Assembly: GCA_947652115.1 (NCBI GenBank) | Contig: OX393562.1 | Span: 13,565,073 to 13,629,072 of the forward strand | Length of the DNA stretch: 64,000 nucleotides | From: Blastomussa wellsi | Taxonomy: Eukaryota; Cnidaria; Anthozoa; Scleractinia; Plerogyridae | Direction of reading: 5' to 3' | Shown: positions 12,101-21,850 of the stretch, in pieces | Position numbering within the stretch: the stretch's first letter is position 1 | Layout of the letters: every line of letters begins with the position of its first letter | Made by a program: the position numbers and the translations under genes | Notes under the pieces: model-generated | Databases searched by the model: none | What the model was told of the DNA's origin: nothing | Seen by the model: only the letters and a program-made list of their open reading frames with translations

Positions 12101-13597
12101 TTTGCGTAACGCTGTCACATAAGCATCAATGGTTTCGTCTGCTTCTTGGTTTCGGCTATTAAAAACGTATCTCTCATAGGTTTCGTTCACCTCTCCAATC
12201 GCAAACTCATCCAGCTTTTCCATAATCTTTGGCAATTTCTTCTTGTCTTCCTCTGACTCAAAAGACAGGCCATTGTAAACACGCAACGCATCGGAACCCA
12301 AACAGTGGAGAAATAACGCGACTTGATAATCATCGGGCTGTGTGGCCCGGCGTGTGACAATCGCATAATTTTGCCACTGTTGTTTGTAGGTTTTCCAATT
12401 CTCCGATGTGTTTTCTCGAAGATTGAGCTTCATCGGTGGTTTGATCGCGACATTGGACATTCCCGGAGCTGGGGGCGGTGATTGCCGCTCGCTTGACTCG
12501 CTTCATCAGGCGGAGGCATTTCTTTTTGATTTCCGACGCTATCAGGCGCTACGGTCGACACAACGGTGGTGTTAAACGAAAATCACCGCTGCCACCATGT
12601 TTCAATAGTTGTTCACTGGCAGGGAACTCAATAATAGACACACAGAATGGTACTATTCAAGCACACGTTTAATCCCACACGTCCAATTCTACACCAGGTA
12701 ACTTGATCCTAGACTGATTACACAATTCGATTAACAAAGACTCATTCTAAACAATCACTATTGTTACAAGTCATGCCACTTTGACCATGAAAAATGATTT
12801 CAAGGCAGGGTTCTCCTGTTTTTACTTTGTATGCTTGCTTGTTTCTCCTATTTCTATAGGATTCTCTGCGGCACTTCGGGTCGCCAGAGCTCTGCTATTA
12901 CAAATCTCCTACATGTAGCATTATCCTGCAACCCTAAAGTACTACTCCTTTTTGTCTAACACAATCTTCATGAAGGAGAAACTGGAGATTAATTTTATCA
13001 GCAATATTTTAAATCCGCTAATCTCTTGACTCATCCTGGTCCACCTCCTTTGTAAATGTGGAGCAGACATGTAATAAGTTTTATTTTATTGTTGCAAACA
13101 GGGAATGGAAGATGCAGCATCCAGCTAAAAAATCAAAGCCACGTGGTTCGACACTGAGCATCAGAGGAACTAAAGTCATGAGAAGGTAATTGGGTGAAAT
13201 TAAGTAGTTGACAATGTGTAGAAAAATTCCATAAATTATTCATATACCTTCCCCCAGCCCACAGGGAATTTTTTAAACTGTCAGGGAAAATGTTAGATGT
13301 TTGGTAAAGTCAGTGAAAAGTCAGGGAATTTTATTTCCTCTCAGTAAAACATGGTGTAACAGGATTGATTTTGATACTGTTCGAGTGGCATGTGCAGAAG
13401 CAGTAGTTTTGGCTAGTGGTTTCTGTTGTTTCTTTAATTCTATTTATCCAATCTAAGGTCAGGGAAAATTGTTCAAAAGGTCAGTGAAAAGTCAGGGAAC
13501 TTTTTAATTTCTGATAAGTGGCAACCCTGGCTAAAGTCATTACGTGGTTCCTTTACTTGTGCTCAAAACACTCCTGGCCCTGGTTGTTCAAAGGTTA

Positions 13598-13630
<33 letters not shown>

Positions 13631-16600
13631 GTGGATAAGTGTTGGCAAAACAAACTGCACTATCCACTGGATAGTGATTTATCCAGTGGATAGCGTTATC
13701 CACTCTTTGAACAACCGCCCCCGGGGCGTGATGGCCAGACTAACGGGAAAATGTCAAATGAATTGTGACTCAGAGAGCAAACCATGATAAATTTCTGGCG
13801 ATACTTTCAATGAATGGCTCTAGAATTTGAAAAAAACTGGCTAGTTTTTTCAAATTTCAATCCACTTCCATCCTTGCCGTCCTAAGTGATAGGTGACTGT
13901 CATGTATTACGGTCAGCGGTTCGCATTATAGCAGTAACATTAAAGTGAGGCTCCCCTTGTGTGTGCTTTGGGGTTCGCTATGTTGAATTATAGTTTTTGT
14001 GTTGTGTGTTCAATCTAGCGGAATCTTACCCTTTTTGAAGCCATCGGGGGTTTCTCGGTATCTAACACTGGCGACGAGGATGGGATTGACTAACTGACGA
14101 AGAATGGCGGCAATAAATATAGAACTTCAAGGGGTAGCTCCGTTCGATTGCAAAGGTAATTCGTCTGCATTGGGACCACGCTGGAAGAAATGGCTTCAAT
14201 CGTTTCAATACTTTCTTGTGGCCAAAGGAGTGGTGAATGATGCACAAAAGAAGGCTTTTGCTACTTCACACAGCGGGAATAGAGGTTCAGGAGTTGTATG
14301 AAATGCTAACTGACCCGGGCCCGAGTGTTGAATTTGAAGAAAATACGGCTACTGAGTTCGAGAAAACGGTACGTACATTGAATGCGTATTTTGTCACCAA
14401 GCTTAATGAACTGTATGAGCGACATGTATTCAGGAGCATGGCTCAAAAAGAGAGAGAAACAGTTGGTCAATTCATCGCTAGACTTCGAAAGCAAGCACAG
14501 AACTGTAATTTCATGAACCCGGATATTGACATCAGAGATCAAGTTATTGACAAGTGCCGGTCGTCCGAACTGAGAAGAAAGTTGCTGGCCAAGGAAAACC
14601 TTACTCTTCAGAAGGTACAAGAAGTTGCACGATCGATGGAAGCAGTGGAGCTTCAGGCCAAGAAAATGGGAGCACAGGATTCTGCATCATCAATTGAGGA
14701 ACCTCTGGGAGTGAACAAAGTTGCCTCAACACACCCTCCAAAGCCTTCTAAGCAACCGAAAGGAAAAAAAAGGCAAGGCAGATGCTACCGGTGCGGCCAA
14801 GAGGGACATTTTAGTAAGGATAAATGTTGTCCAGCCCGCCAGTGTGTGTGTACGAAGTGTAAGAAGGTTGGTCATTTTGCAAGTGTGTGCAAGACCAAAC
14901 CCGGCAGCAGCGAAGAAATTGGGCACAAATCAAGTTCTAGAAAGAGAGATCTTAGAGAAACAAAGTATGCTGAAGAAGTGGTCGAGGAAGATTTGGATGA
15001 CGATGAGGTACTTGGCATTTTTACAACGAAGAATTCTGGAAAGAATGGACACTCTCCCATTTACGTGTCAGTGATGTTAGATCAGAAGAGCTGTAAGATG
15101 CAATTAGATACTGGAGCCACAGTTTCTATCTTACCCAAGGCCCGGTATGAGCAGCAGTTTAGCCAGTGGCCCTTACGTAGTACCAAGGTCAAGTTAAAGG
15201 CGTACAATGGTGTTCGAATACCTGTCTATGGTGAAGTTCATTTGCCTGTGGTTTATGAACAGCAAGAATTGGTGCTACCTTTGATTGTTGTGGGTGGTGA
15301 TGGGCCCCCATTGCTAGGCAGAAATTGGCTGGAGCAACTCAAGTTGAATTGGCACAGTATCTTTCATGTGAGCAGGACTGACACTCTGTCTGATGTGTTA
15401 AATCGTCACAAAAACGTCTTTGACAAGGGACTAGGAACCATCAAAGGTTTCAGGGCAGACATAAAGTTGCAAGATGGTGCGAAACCGATATTCTGTAAAG
15501 CCCGCCCAGTTCCATATGCACTACGCCAGAACGTGGAAGAAGAATTAGACCGTCTGGAAAAGTTAGGAGTAGTAAAGAAGGTGGAACGGAGTGACTGGGC
15601 TTCTCCTATTGTCTGTGTACCCAAGAAAGATGGAAGCATTCGCATCTGTGGTGATTTCAAGGTGTCAGTTAACCAGGTCCTTTTAGACAACCCGTACCTG
15701 TTACCAGACACTGAGGATATATTTGCCACATTAGGAAGTGGAACTGTGTTCAGTAAGATTGATTTGTCAAATGCCTATCAGCAGATGGAACTGAACACCG
15801 ACAGCCAACAGTACCTGACTGTGAACACTCACAAGGGACTGTATGCCTACCAACGTTTAACCTATGGTATTGCCTCGGCTCCTGCCCTTTTTCAGTCAAC
15901 AATGGATCAGATATTACAGGGTATGGACAATGTGCGTTGTCGTATAGATGACATCATCATAAGAACAGATCCCCAAGAACATTTGCAAGTACTAGATGAA
16001 GTATTGACCCGACTAGAGAGGCATGGCATATTAGCTAAGAAGTCCAAGTGTGAGTTCATGGTACCAAGTGTAGAGTTCCTGGGTTATCGTGTAGACAGGG
16101 AAGGCCGACATCCCACTGATGAGAAGATTGCAGCGATTAGTGAAGCACTGAGTCCAAAGAATGTCGCAGAACTCCGCTCTTACTTAGGGTTGCTGAACTA
16201 CTATGGTCATTTCATTCCCAATCTGTCCACCTTGCTTCAGCCATTACTAGGATTGCTTCAGAAAAGGGGTGAAATGGGCATGGACAAAAGAGAGTGAAGA
16301 AGCTTTCCAACACAGTAAAGCCGAGCTAATGGCAGGCCGCGTATTGGTTCCATATGATGAGAAGAGGAAGCTGATTCTAGCATGTGACGCATCTCCGTAT
16401 GGTGTAGGCGCTGTGATTTCACACTTAATGGATGATGGACAAAAGCGTCCCATTGCATTTGCCTCAAGAACACTTACAAAGAGCGAAAAGAACTATTCTC
16501 AAATAGAGAAGGAGGCTCTAGCCATTATTTACGGAGTGCGAAAATTCCACAAGTACCTGTATGGGCGTCCGTTTCATATTTATACAGATCACAAGCCCTT

Positions 16601-19600
16601 AGTGACCATTCTGGGTCCAAAGACAGCAGTACCAACATTAGCAGCAGCGAGAATGCAACGCTGGGCAGTTATTTTACAGGCGTACAACTACCAAGTCGAA
16701 TATCGGCCGTCTAAAGAACATGGCAATGCTGACGCGTTGTCACGCCTACCTTGCAACAATCCACCCTTGAAGGAAGAGGCTGAACTTTTCTTCTTCTCTG
16801 GTCTTGAAGAATTGCCAGTGGATGCAAAGGACATTAGCAGAGAAACTAGCAGAGATCCAGTACTAGCAAGAGTGTTGAATTACACACTAACTGGATGGCC
16901 AAATTATGTATCCAGTGAGGAACTGAAACCTTACTTCATGCGAAGACACGAGCTAACAGTTGACCAAGGATGTGTTTTATGGGGAATGCGTGTTATCATT
17001 CCGCCATCCCTTAGGAACAGACTGTTGCAAGAATTACACGAAGAACATCCTGGTATTGTTGCAATGAAGTCAATTGCCCGAAGTTACATTTGGTGGCCAA
17101 ATTTGAATGCGGAAATTGAGTTGACAGGGAAAACCTGTGAAGTGTGCCAAGCAGTGCGGAACGCACCCCCAAGTGCACCAATGTACCCCTGGAGGTGGCC
17201 TACTCGTGTGTGGCAAAGAGTACATATTGATTTTGCAGAGAAGGATGGCAACTACTTCCTTGGGTTGATTGGCAGCCATTCCAAGTGGATAGAGGTCGCA
17301 CACATGAGATCAACTACCGCTCAAAGCACTATTGACCAATTGAGACTTTGGTTTGCAGCATATGGATTGCCAGAAGAAGTCGTTTCAGACAACGGGCCCC
17401 AATTCATTTCACAAGATTTCACGGATTTCCTTAAACAGAATAGAGTTAAACAAACACTGGTACCACCGTACCATCCATCCTCCAATGGTGCAGCAGAGCG
17501 CACAGTCCAGATCCTGAAGCGAGCATTACGAAAACATGCTGAAAGTGTGAGAAGGGGTGGCAAGAAGCGTTCACTGAAGCATCAACTGGCTAACTGCTTA
17601 TTCCAGTACAGGAACACTCCGCATTCAGTAACAGGAGTGACACCGTCGGAACTGTTCTTGAAACGCAAACCTCGCACTAAGTTCAGTGTTCTCTTGCCTA
17701 ACATGGAAGAGCATGTCCAGAACCAGCAAGGTCGACAACGTACAGCGGCAGCATGACAAGACTAAGGTCAAGTTGCGTGAACTGTCCCCTCTGGACTCTG
17801 TAAATGTGCGAAATACGCGGGGAGGAGTGGAGAAGTGGGTTCCGGGCACAGTACTAAGACGGTTGGGACCATTAACCTACCTGGTGAGAGTTGGTCGCCA
17901 ACTGCGTTATGTTCACATTGATCACCTCCTGCAGACCAATCGTTTGTGTCCTGAAGAGACCTTTGAGGAAGCAGTTCCCGAGGAGTCGTCAGGTTCAGTG
18001 TCCGTTCCAGTGCCTGTATCAAGTTCTCCAACACCATCATCGAGTACCAGTATTTCAAAGACAACTCGAGATCAACCTGCTGAGTCTCAGAAACCTGTTG
18101 CAGAACCAGTTTCTCAGTCACCAGCTCGAGACACACCAGCCGCTCAAACGCCAGTTCTGAAGTCTCCGGCACAGATTCCTATTACAGTTCCAGAGAGTGA
18201 AACACCACCTCTGATGCAGCGTCCGAGTGAGATCGTTCCAGGGAACACCCCCATGAGAGCTGAGCGTAGATATCCAGCCAGGGAGAGAAAAGCGCCAGAT
18301 AGGCTAAACTTGTGACTGTGAGAACATTCTTAGGCTAAGAACATTTTCTACTCTCAGTAGAGAGACAAGTTTTGTTGTTGTTGGAAGTTTTAGTTTTGTT
18401 GTTGGCATGTATTTTTGTGCTATTAGGATTTTGTGACCAAACCTTTTAGAAGGGGAGGAAGTGTCATGTATTACGGTCAGCAGTTCGCATTATAGCAGTA
18501 ACATTAAAGCGAGGCTCCCCTTGTGTGTGCTTTGGGGTTCGCCATGTTGAATTATAGTTTTTGTGTTGTGTGTTCAATCTAGCGGAATCTTACCCTTTTT
18601 GAAGCCATCGGGGGTTTCTCGGTATCTAACAGTGACAATAAACGGTTTCAGTGTAGTGATAATTATAGTCCTAGTACATAGTACATGAAGGCACGAAAAC
18701 TACACCATTATTTTGGGTTTCCATTGATGCAGGAACATATTTCAGCATTTTAAAATGATAAAATACTGTGACTTCAAAATACTGTGCCCTGTTAAGCTTC
18801 ATGGATTGCTTTAATTTTTTTTGGCCTTTGAGAACCCCACCCCCACTCCTGGGAATTTCCAATCCATTCTGGGGGAGAGGGGTATTGTATCAATAAGAAG
18901 TCTCTATTTTTACAAAGGAAGATTCATGCACTCATGCCTCCACTGTTGTGAATGAACTGTAACTAATGTGTAAAGGAAGTGGGGTTGGACACTTTTCCTT
19001 GTTCCCTCTTCAGCTCAGTATTTTTACTATGGCCTCTGTTGTACATTCATGTATTTTATATTATTATTGGCTTGTCCAACACCAACATTAGCTGTGTTTA
19101 ACTAATATAACTTTCTTACAATAGCTCTGAACTGATGAACATCAATTTCTATGTGGTTGTACCTGCTGTTTTGTTATCTCATCTGATTGCATTTGGAATT
19201 GGGTAAGTCAGACATACTGTAGCTAGTCAGTTTTAATGTAAGAAAACATACCAAATGAAATACATGTAACTTGTGGGGAGTGTCGTTTGCCTTTAAAATT
19301 GTTTACCTTATGTCTACCAAGATGGGAAAAATAGTTTAGCCATTGTTATACTATACAATGTTGAATCTTCCACTGCGACCGACAAAAAGTTTTCATTTCC
19401 ATATGGTGTTTTAATATAGCAGGTTCCTGCGGTGTTACTGCTGGAGGCTTGACTCTATTTCAGTGCTAGTTTGTGTTTATTTTTTTTCTAGAATAATGAA
19501 CTATAATAAGACTTTAGTTGTTGTCAGTTACATGTAATACATGTTGTTATTTTGTAGAGTTTATGTTGGTCGACGCATGGTTCAAGTTGATGTATTATAA
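6149..19600 (+). CDS. BNIP3: BNIP3/NIX-family mitophagy receptor
   Basis: Seven coding exons: 6149-6200, 6337-6469, 6622-6682, 7490-7569, 13102-13185, 19125-19202 and 19558-19600, totalling 531 nt (176 aa plus stop). All junctions are GT-AG and phase-consistent. The family is an outer mitochondrial membrane receptor that recruits ATG8/LC3 proteins and promotes mitophagy and cell death. Residues 18-23 are GSWVKL, giving a W-V-K-L LC3-interacting motif like the vertebrate SWVEL. Residues 92-101 (NTDWIWEWSS) are the conserved BH3-like core. Residues 144-166 are the single membrane anchor with Ser155-His156 and the Ala159-x3-Gly163-x3-Gly167 dimerisation ladder, followed by RR and a short intermembrane tail. 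The length is close to vertebrate BNIP3. Introns 4 and 5 are enlarged by one LTR retrotransposon each. Family recognition is strong; the BNIP3 versus BNIP3L split is vertebrate-specific. Confidence 0.93.
7599..7970 (+). repeat. Interspersed repeat with G-tract, BNIP3 intron 4
   Basis: It starts with a run of 15 G (7599-7613) followed by CGTACTCCC. It ends near a segment reading GTATACCCAAACATGGGTCAAGTACCCC. A related copy in the other orientation lies at 59881-60279 in PAN2, sharing CCCTGACCCTGTTTAGGACAA (as its complement here) and a GGGGTACT-type end. It is probably a non-autonomous transposon with terminal inverted GGGGTAC motifs. Confidence 0.55.
8271..8441 (-). repeat. Gypsy-A 3' LTR
   Basis: A 171-bp direct repeat of 12598-12768 with two substitutions. 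It is the 3' LTR because the purine tract lies on its inner side and the element reads on the minus strand. Confidence 0.93.
8525..12460 (-). CDS. Gypsy-A gag-pol polyprotein
   Basis: A single uninterrupted frame of 1311 codons from ATG at 12460. In order: a gag region; two zinc knuckles near residues 215-255, the second a clean C-x2-C-x4-H-x4-C; an aspartic protease near 325 with the active site FQIDCGAS, where the usual DTG/DSG is DCG; a reverse transcriptase near 470-680 with palm motifs STVDLRSGFW and NIADDILVYG; RNase H near 750-880 starting VQCDASQKGLGAAL; and an integrase near 960-1230 with an HHCC zinc module, then ATDLF, VVSDNGPQF and a third acidic residue in NGKVEAAVK. Together these supply the proteins needed for reverse transcription and integration. 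Gag and pol are fused with no frameshift. Metaviridae membership is clear; the sublineage is not assigned. Confidence 0.95.
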   Translation of the reverse strand: MSNVAIKPPMKLNLRENTSENWKTYKQQWQNYAIVTRRATQPDDYQVALFLHCLGSDALRVYNGLSFESEEDKKKLPKIMEKLDEFAIGEVNETYERYVFNSRNQEADETIDAYVTALRKLAQTCNFCTCLHDSLIRDRIVLGVRSKQIRKRLLQERKLTLGKCIDICRSSKATSSQLQAISGTDTGEVNKIRQRESKVKTPKDDKTRNPKGNRQKCRFCCGEHILKKEKCPAWGTKCLNCGGRNHFAKACRKSKKSPRFDATVKQIEELSDVDSDSDSSDVDFITSISTTVSAVNSENPPKSSYAKEIYTMMEIGNCAVKFQIDCGASINIITEALIGKSVITSTSKRLVMWNKTEITPLGATRMVLQNPKNRKKYSVEFVVVKENLTPLIGAQAAQHMKLITVNKENFVTTSPPGSKQAEVKVHNAAEEVIKRFSDVFDRPVGTFPGKVHLEVEANTVPVIIPPRRIPTALKDKFKEELTKLVKEKIIAPVDQPTPWVNSVVVTTKKSGALRVCVDPRPLNKVLKRETYPMPILDEILPELSKAKVFSTVDLRSGFWHCVLDEESSLLTTFNTPYGRYRWLRLPFGLSVSPEIFQKRVNQTLEGLEGVLNIADDILVYGVEDTPEQANADHDRKLEMLLQRCRERGIALNRDKIKLRLKRVKFMGHVLTDHGLEPDPDKIEAVLDMPTPQNVEDVQRLNGFVTYLSKFMPKLADVMEPIRRLTRNDTEWQWSEEQVSAFQKVKTLATEAPILRYYDPTCQLEVQCDASQKGLGAALMQSGQPIAYISRALTPTEQRYAQIEKECLAIIYALERFHQYTFGRKVLVYSDHKPLESILRKPLASAPRRLQGMMMRLQKYDVTVNYERGKNMFLADLLSRAYLPKKPESEDREFEFVNMASCVPISDPRLEEIRLETQADETMQVLTKVILQGWPDDKSSVPTLALPFFSQRDELTVQNGLIFRGERVVVPKKLRETMKQKIHSSHMGTEACLRRARECIFWPGMSAEMKQLVESCETCRQYDRAQPKETLKSTPVPKRPWERIATDLFSYKGKDFLITVDYYSNFWEIDQLASTSAPTVITKLKNHLARYGCPDTVVSDNGPQFTSQEFAHFSKTWQFKHRTISPGNSKANGKVEAAVKTAKQLLRKSSDIHLALLDHRNTPSQGTSASPAQRLMSRRTKTLLPTTEALLKPQVPDVDEQRQLLRQQQLKQAQYYNKTARDLPKLEIGDVVRMKPIKKHERKWHKATVTSKKDDRSYEVETTEGGTYRRNRFHLRKTRESPQRVPPTETETNSRPIRNRRPPSYLRDYVRY
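12598..12768 (-). repeat. Gypsy-A 5' LTR
   Basis: A 171-bp direct repeat of 8271-8441. On the minus strand it is followed at once by the TGGTGGCAGCGG primer-binding site. Confidence 0.93.
13245..13515. repeat. Repeat rich in GTCAGGGAA motifs
   Basis: Several near-copies of AAAGTCAGGGAATTTT and GTCAGGGAAAATG are spread over this stretch, ending GTGGCAACCCTGG. It lies in BNIP3 intron 5, just after exon 5. No coding frame is present. Confidence 0.5.
13582..13716. repeat. Palindromic foldback element
   Basis: GGTTGTTCAAAG at the left end and CTTTGAACAACC at the right end are inverted copies. The inner arms repeat TAACGCTATCCAC-GGATAAATCACTATCCA in opposite orientation around a short loop. The whole element could fold into one hairpin of about 60 bp. 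Confidence 0.8.
13898..14067 (+). repeat. Gypsy-B 5' LTR
   Basis: A 170-bp direct repeat of 18462-18631 with three substitutions. It is followed by the primer-binding site at 14069. Confidence 0.93.
14104..18315 (+). pseudogene. Gypsy-B gag-pol, frameshifted
   Basis: The polyprotein starts at ATG 14104 and ends at TGA 18313-18315, but the reading frame steps by one base three times: in the T run at 14256-14259, in the A/G run at 16262-16269, and near 17735-17750. Between the breaks the order is gag, two CCHC knuckles (about 14783-14890), protease with LDTGATVSILPK, reverse transcriptase, RNase H (ACDASPYGVGAV), integrase with HHCC module and VHIDF / VVSDNGPQF / NGAAERTVQ acidic positions, and a Ser/Pro-rich tail. 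The polymerase box reads CRIDDII, with Arg where Tyr or Phe is usual before xDD. All three breaks fit a one-base gain. Decay is likely, but assembly indels in homopolymers cannot be excluded. Confidence 0.9.
18462..18631 (+). repeat. Gypsy-B 3' LTR
   Basis: A 170-bp direct repeat of 13898-14067, preceded by the purine tract and followed by the GTGAC target duplication. Confidence 0.93.
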
Positions 19601-19781
19601 ACACACGATGTTGCAAAACTGAAGAAATCTTGACCTGTCACTGGCAATCCAGTTGTGTGACACAGAGGAAAAACCAAACTATTAAAATGTGGATTGTCGA
19701 TATCCCATTAGGAAAGTCAAAGTTAGCAGTATTAATTTTGCACAACTAGATTATTAATTTTTGATTTTAAAATGACCATTT

Positions 19782-19883
19782 GCTCCGACGAAGGGCTAAC
19801 GCTCGAAACGTCAGCTCTTGAATCTCTTTACGGTGGCCAATTCACATTATGAACCCAGTTGATAAAACCAAATTATATTGTTA
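19782..19883 (+). repeat. Hammerhead-like (retrozyme-like) short repeat, copy 1
   Basis: It starts with CCGACGAAGGGCTAACGCTC then GAAACGTC and runs through GGTGGCCAATTCACATTAT to AACCAAATTATATTGTTA. The first 30 bases have the hammerhead layout: C-x-G-A-N-G-A core, a short stem II (GGGC/GCTC), GAAA, then GTC. One position deviates, C where U is expected in CUGANGA. Other copies are at 20215-20470, 39158-39251 and 49934-50085. No clear target duplication is visible for this copy. Confidence 0.65.
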
Positions 19884-20214
19884 AAAACTGTTTGTTTTTA
19901 TTTTTACTTCAAACTCAGTAGCTTTAAATGGCATAATCTGTTCCTTTGAATACAGTCAAACCTTCCATGAGCAGAAACCCTGAGCAGGCCAAGGCACATT
20001 TCAGTGCCTCTTTACAATTGTGCTGACTGTAGGTGTCTTGTCTCAGGATGCAATGAGGCCATTGTAATAATGCAGCCACATGTAAGGTTTCTGTCTACTT
20101 AATTAAGGGGTGTTTCTGTTATGGGTGTTTACTTAGAAAGGTGTCTTGCAGTACATGGTGTGGAGGTGTCTAAAATTGAAGACTGTCCATTTTAATGGAA
20201 CTTTCTGTTAGAGG

Positions 20215-20422
20215 TAACAATATAATTTGGTTTTATCAACTGGGTTGATAATATGAATTGGCCACCGTAAAGAGATTCAGGAGCTGACATTTCGAGCATT
20301 AGCCCTTCGTTGGATTCGCTCCGACGAAGGGCTAACGCTTGAAACGTCAGCTCTTGAATCTCTTTACAGTGGCCAATTCACATTATCAACCCAGTTGATA
20401 AAACCAAATTATATTGTTATAC

Positions 20423-20459
<37 letters not shown>

Positions 20460-20470
20460 TAGCCCCTCTA
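20215..20470. mobile_element. Head-to-head dimer of the hammerhead-like repeat
   Basis: A single 256-bp insertion is bounded by a 13-bp direct repeat TTTCTGTTAGAGG at 20202-20214 and 20471-20483. Inside, a minus-strand unit (about 20215-20314) abuts a plus-strand unit (about 20316-20470) at their hammerhead ends. The plus unit is longer and matches the 152-bp unit at 49934-50085 to its CCCCTCT end. The shared target duplication shows that the inverted pair arrived together. Confidence 0.75.
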
Positions 20471-21600
20471 TTTCTGTTAGAGGGTTGTGGCTGCCCACTT
20501 CAGGGAAAGGGGAGATTTTATGGTTGAAGGACTGAGATGTCTGGCATGACATGGGAGGTTTGACTTCTTAATTATTCAATAGTTTATTAATTTATTTATT
20601 AGTTATATAAGGTAAAACTCAAACAAGCTTTAAAATTTACAATATGTGGCTCACTGATGATCATTTAAGTTATTTGAATAATGCTGTAAGACAGTTTTTT
20701 TCTTGGCGAGAGATTTCGTCTGAGTAGCAATACAGTAAGATACAAATTTCACTATATTCACATTTAATATTTTAATTATTGTAGTAAATTACAGGTTATG
20801 CCATTTACAGGTAATTCTCTTAACTGCATCAAATGTAAATGGTCACAAGTTTATAAAGGTTGTTTGTTGTGTTCGTGTCTGAAATTGTGACAGAATAGGC
20901 AATATGTGTAGATGTGTCCTTGTTAATATTTGTGACCTATTCTATCATAATTTGAACAGAAACAGGCTCTTCTCAACTGGTGTTCAAATAATGGAAATAA
21001 TTAATATATCAAGCACAGAAATATATAATAGATTATTTCTAGAGAAGTTATGTCAGTCTTCCCCAATGATTTAAACAGCTGCTTAGAAAAAAGATTGGTC
21101 GTTTAGTTTGTGTAATAATAGGTGGGAAATACAGGAATTGCACCTTTTTGTTAACATTCTTGTTGCCAACCAATTCAACATGTGATATCATTAATTTGGG
21201 AGGTAAACAGAACATTTGACAAGCAATATCCCAAATTAATCATCGCATGATCTTACAATAATGAGTTGTTAGCAAAATCCGTCGAAGGGAAACTTTGACA
21301 AGTGACACCAAGTTTGTTGTCCACTGTTGAACACATTATTTTTGCATATCTTTGTGCAGTCTATTGTAAGATTTTTAATAAGTCATTTCCTCTGATATTT
21401 ATACTTGCTGTAGAACAATCTTCATTAGTGAAGAATGTATTGTGACTTGATCTCAACATGTCAGAAAAAGTCCAACCTCTGTTTTGAGGGCATGATAAAT
21501 AAGTGGCATGCATGGCATGGACTTAATGTACTGTATAGTGTTCAAGATCATTGCATTTAATATGAATTTTTATAACCTAATACAATTAACTATTGAGTGA

Positions 21601-21850
21601 GGCCCAGTGGCCCTGGTTAGTGCGCTGGACTCCAGATCGAATGGTCCAGGTTCAAGCCCTGGCCGGGGCACTGCGTTGTGTTCTTGGGCAAGTCTACACT
21701 TTACTCTCACAGTGCCTCTCTCCACCCAGGTGTATAAATGGGTACTGGCAAATGTACTGCTGGGGCAGGGGGAAGTAGAAATACTCTCTATCACTTCATG
21801 CTAAGGATGATGGGCCACTAGGCTTGTAGGAAGACTTTTTCTTTACAATT
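21601..21850 (+). mobile_element. tRNA-derived SINE, copy 1
   Basis: The head contains an A-box-like TGGTTAGTGCGCTGG and a B box GGTTCAAGCCC (about 21649-21659), spaced as in a tRNA gene. A non-tRNA body (GTGTTCTTGGGCAAG, CTCTCTCCACCCAGGTGTATAAATGGGTA) ends near AGGAAGACTTTTTCTTT. Related copies lie at 24722-24988 (minus), 49664-49918 and, interrupted, 43853-44256. Internal boxes would direct RNA polymerase III. Confidence 0.8.

Larger units (their letters stand above)
8266..12773 (-). mobile_element. Gypsy-A, complete Ty3/Gypsy LTR retrotransposon
   Basis: This is a complete insertion in BNIP3 intron 4, antisense to the host gene. The target duplication AGTCA is present at 8266-8270 and 12769-12773. 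The two 171-bp LTRs (8271-8441 and 12598-12768) begin TG, end CA and differ at only two positions that I can see. On the minus strand the sequence just after the 5' LTR is a primer-binding site beginning TGGTGGCAGCGG. A purine-rich tract (AACGAAGGGGA) precedes the 3' LTR. With an intact gag-pol frame this looks like a recent, potentially autonomous copy. Confidence 0.95.
13893..18636 (+). mobile_element. Gypsy-B, LTR retrotransposon with broken frames
   Basis: Inserted in BNIP3 intron 5 in the same direction as the host gene. The target duplication GTGAC is at 13893-13897 and 18632-18636. LTRs of 170 bp (13898-14067 and 18462-18631) start TGTCATG, end AACA and differ at three visible sites. 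A primer-binding site TGGCGACGAGGA starts at 14069, and a purine tract AGAAGGGGAGGAAG precedes the 3' LTR. The structure is complete, but the internal coding region is interrupted (next entry). It is unrelated at sequence level to Gypsy-A. Confidence 0.95.

Noticed and set aside
21612..21685. Possible functional tRNA gene
   Set aside because: The A and B boxes belong to a SINE head: the same body and tail recur at 24.7, 43.9 and 49.7 kb, and the cloverleaf is poor.
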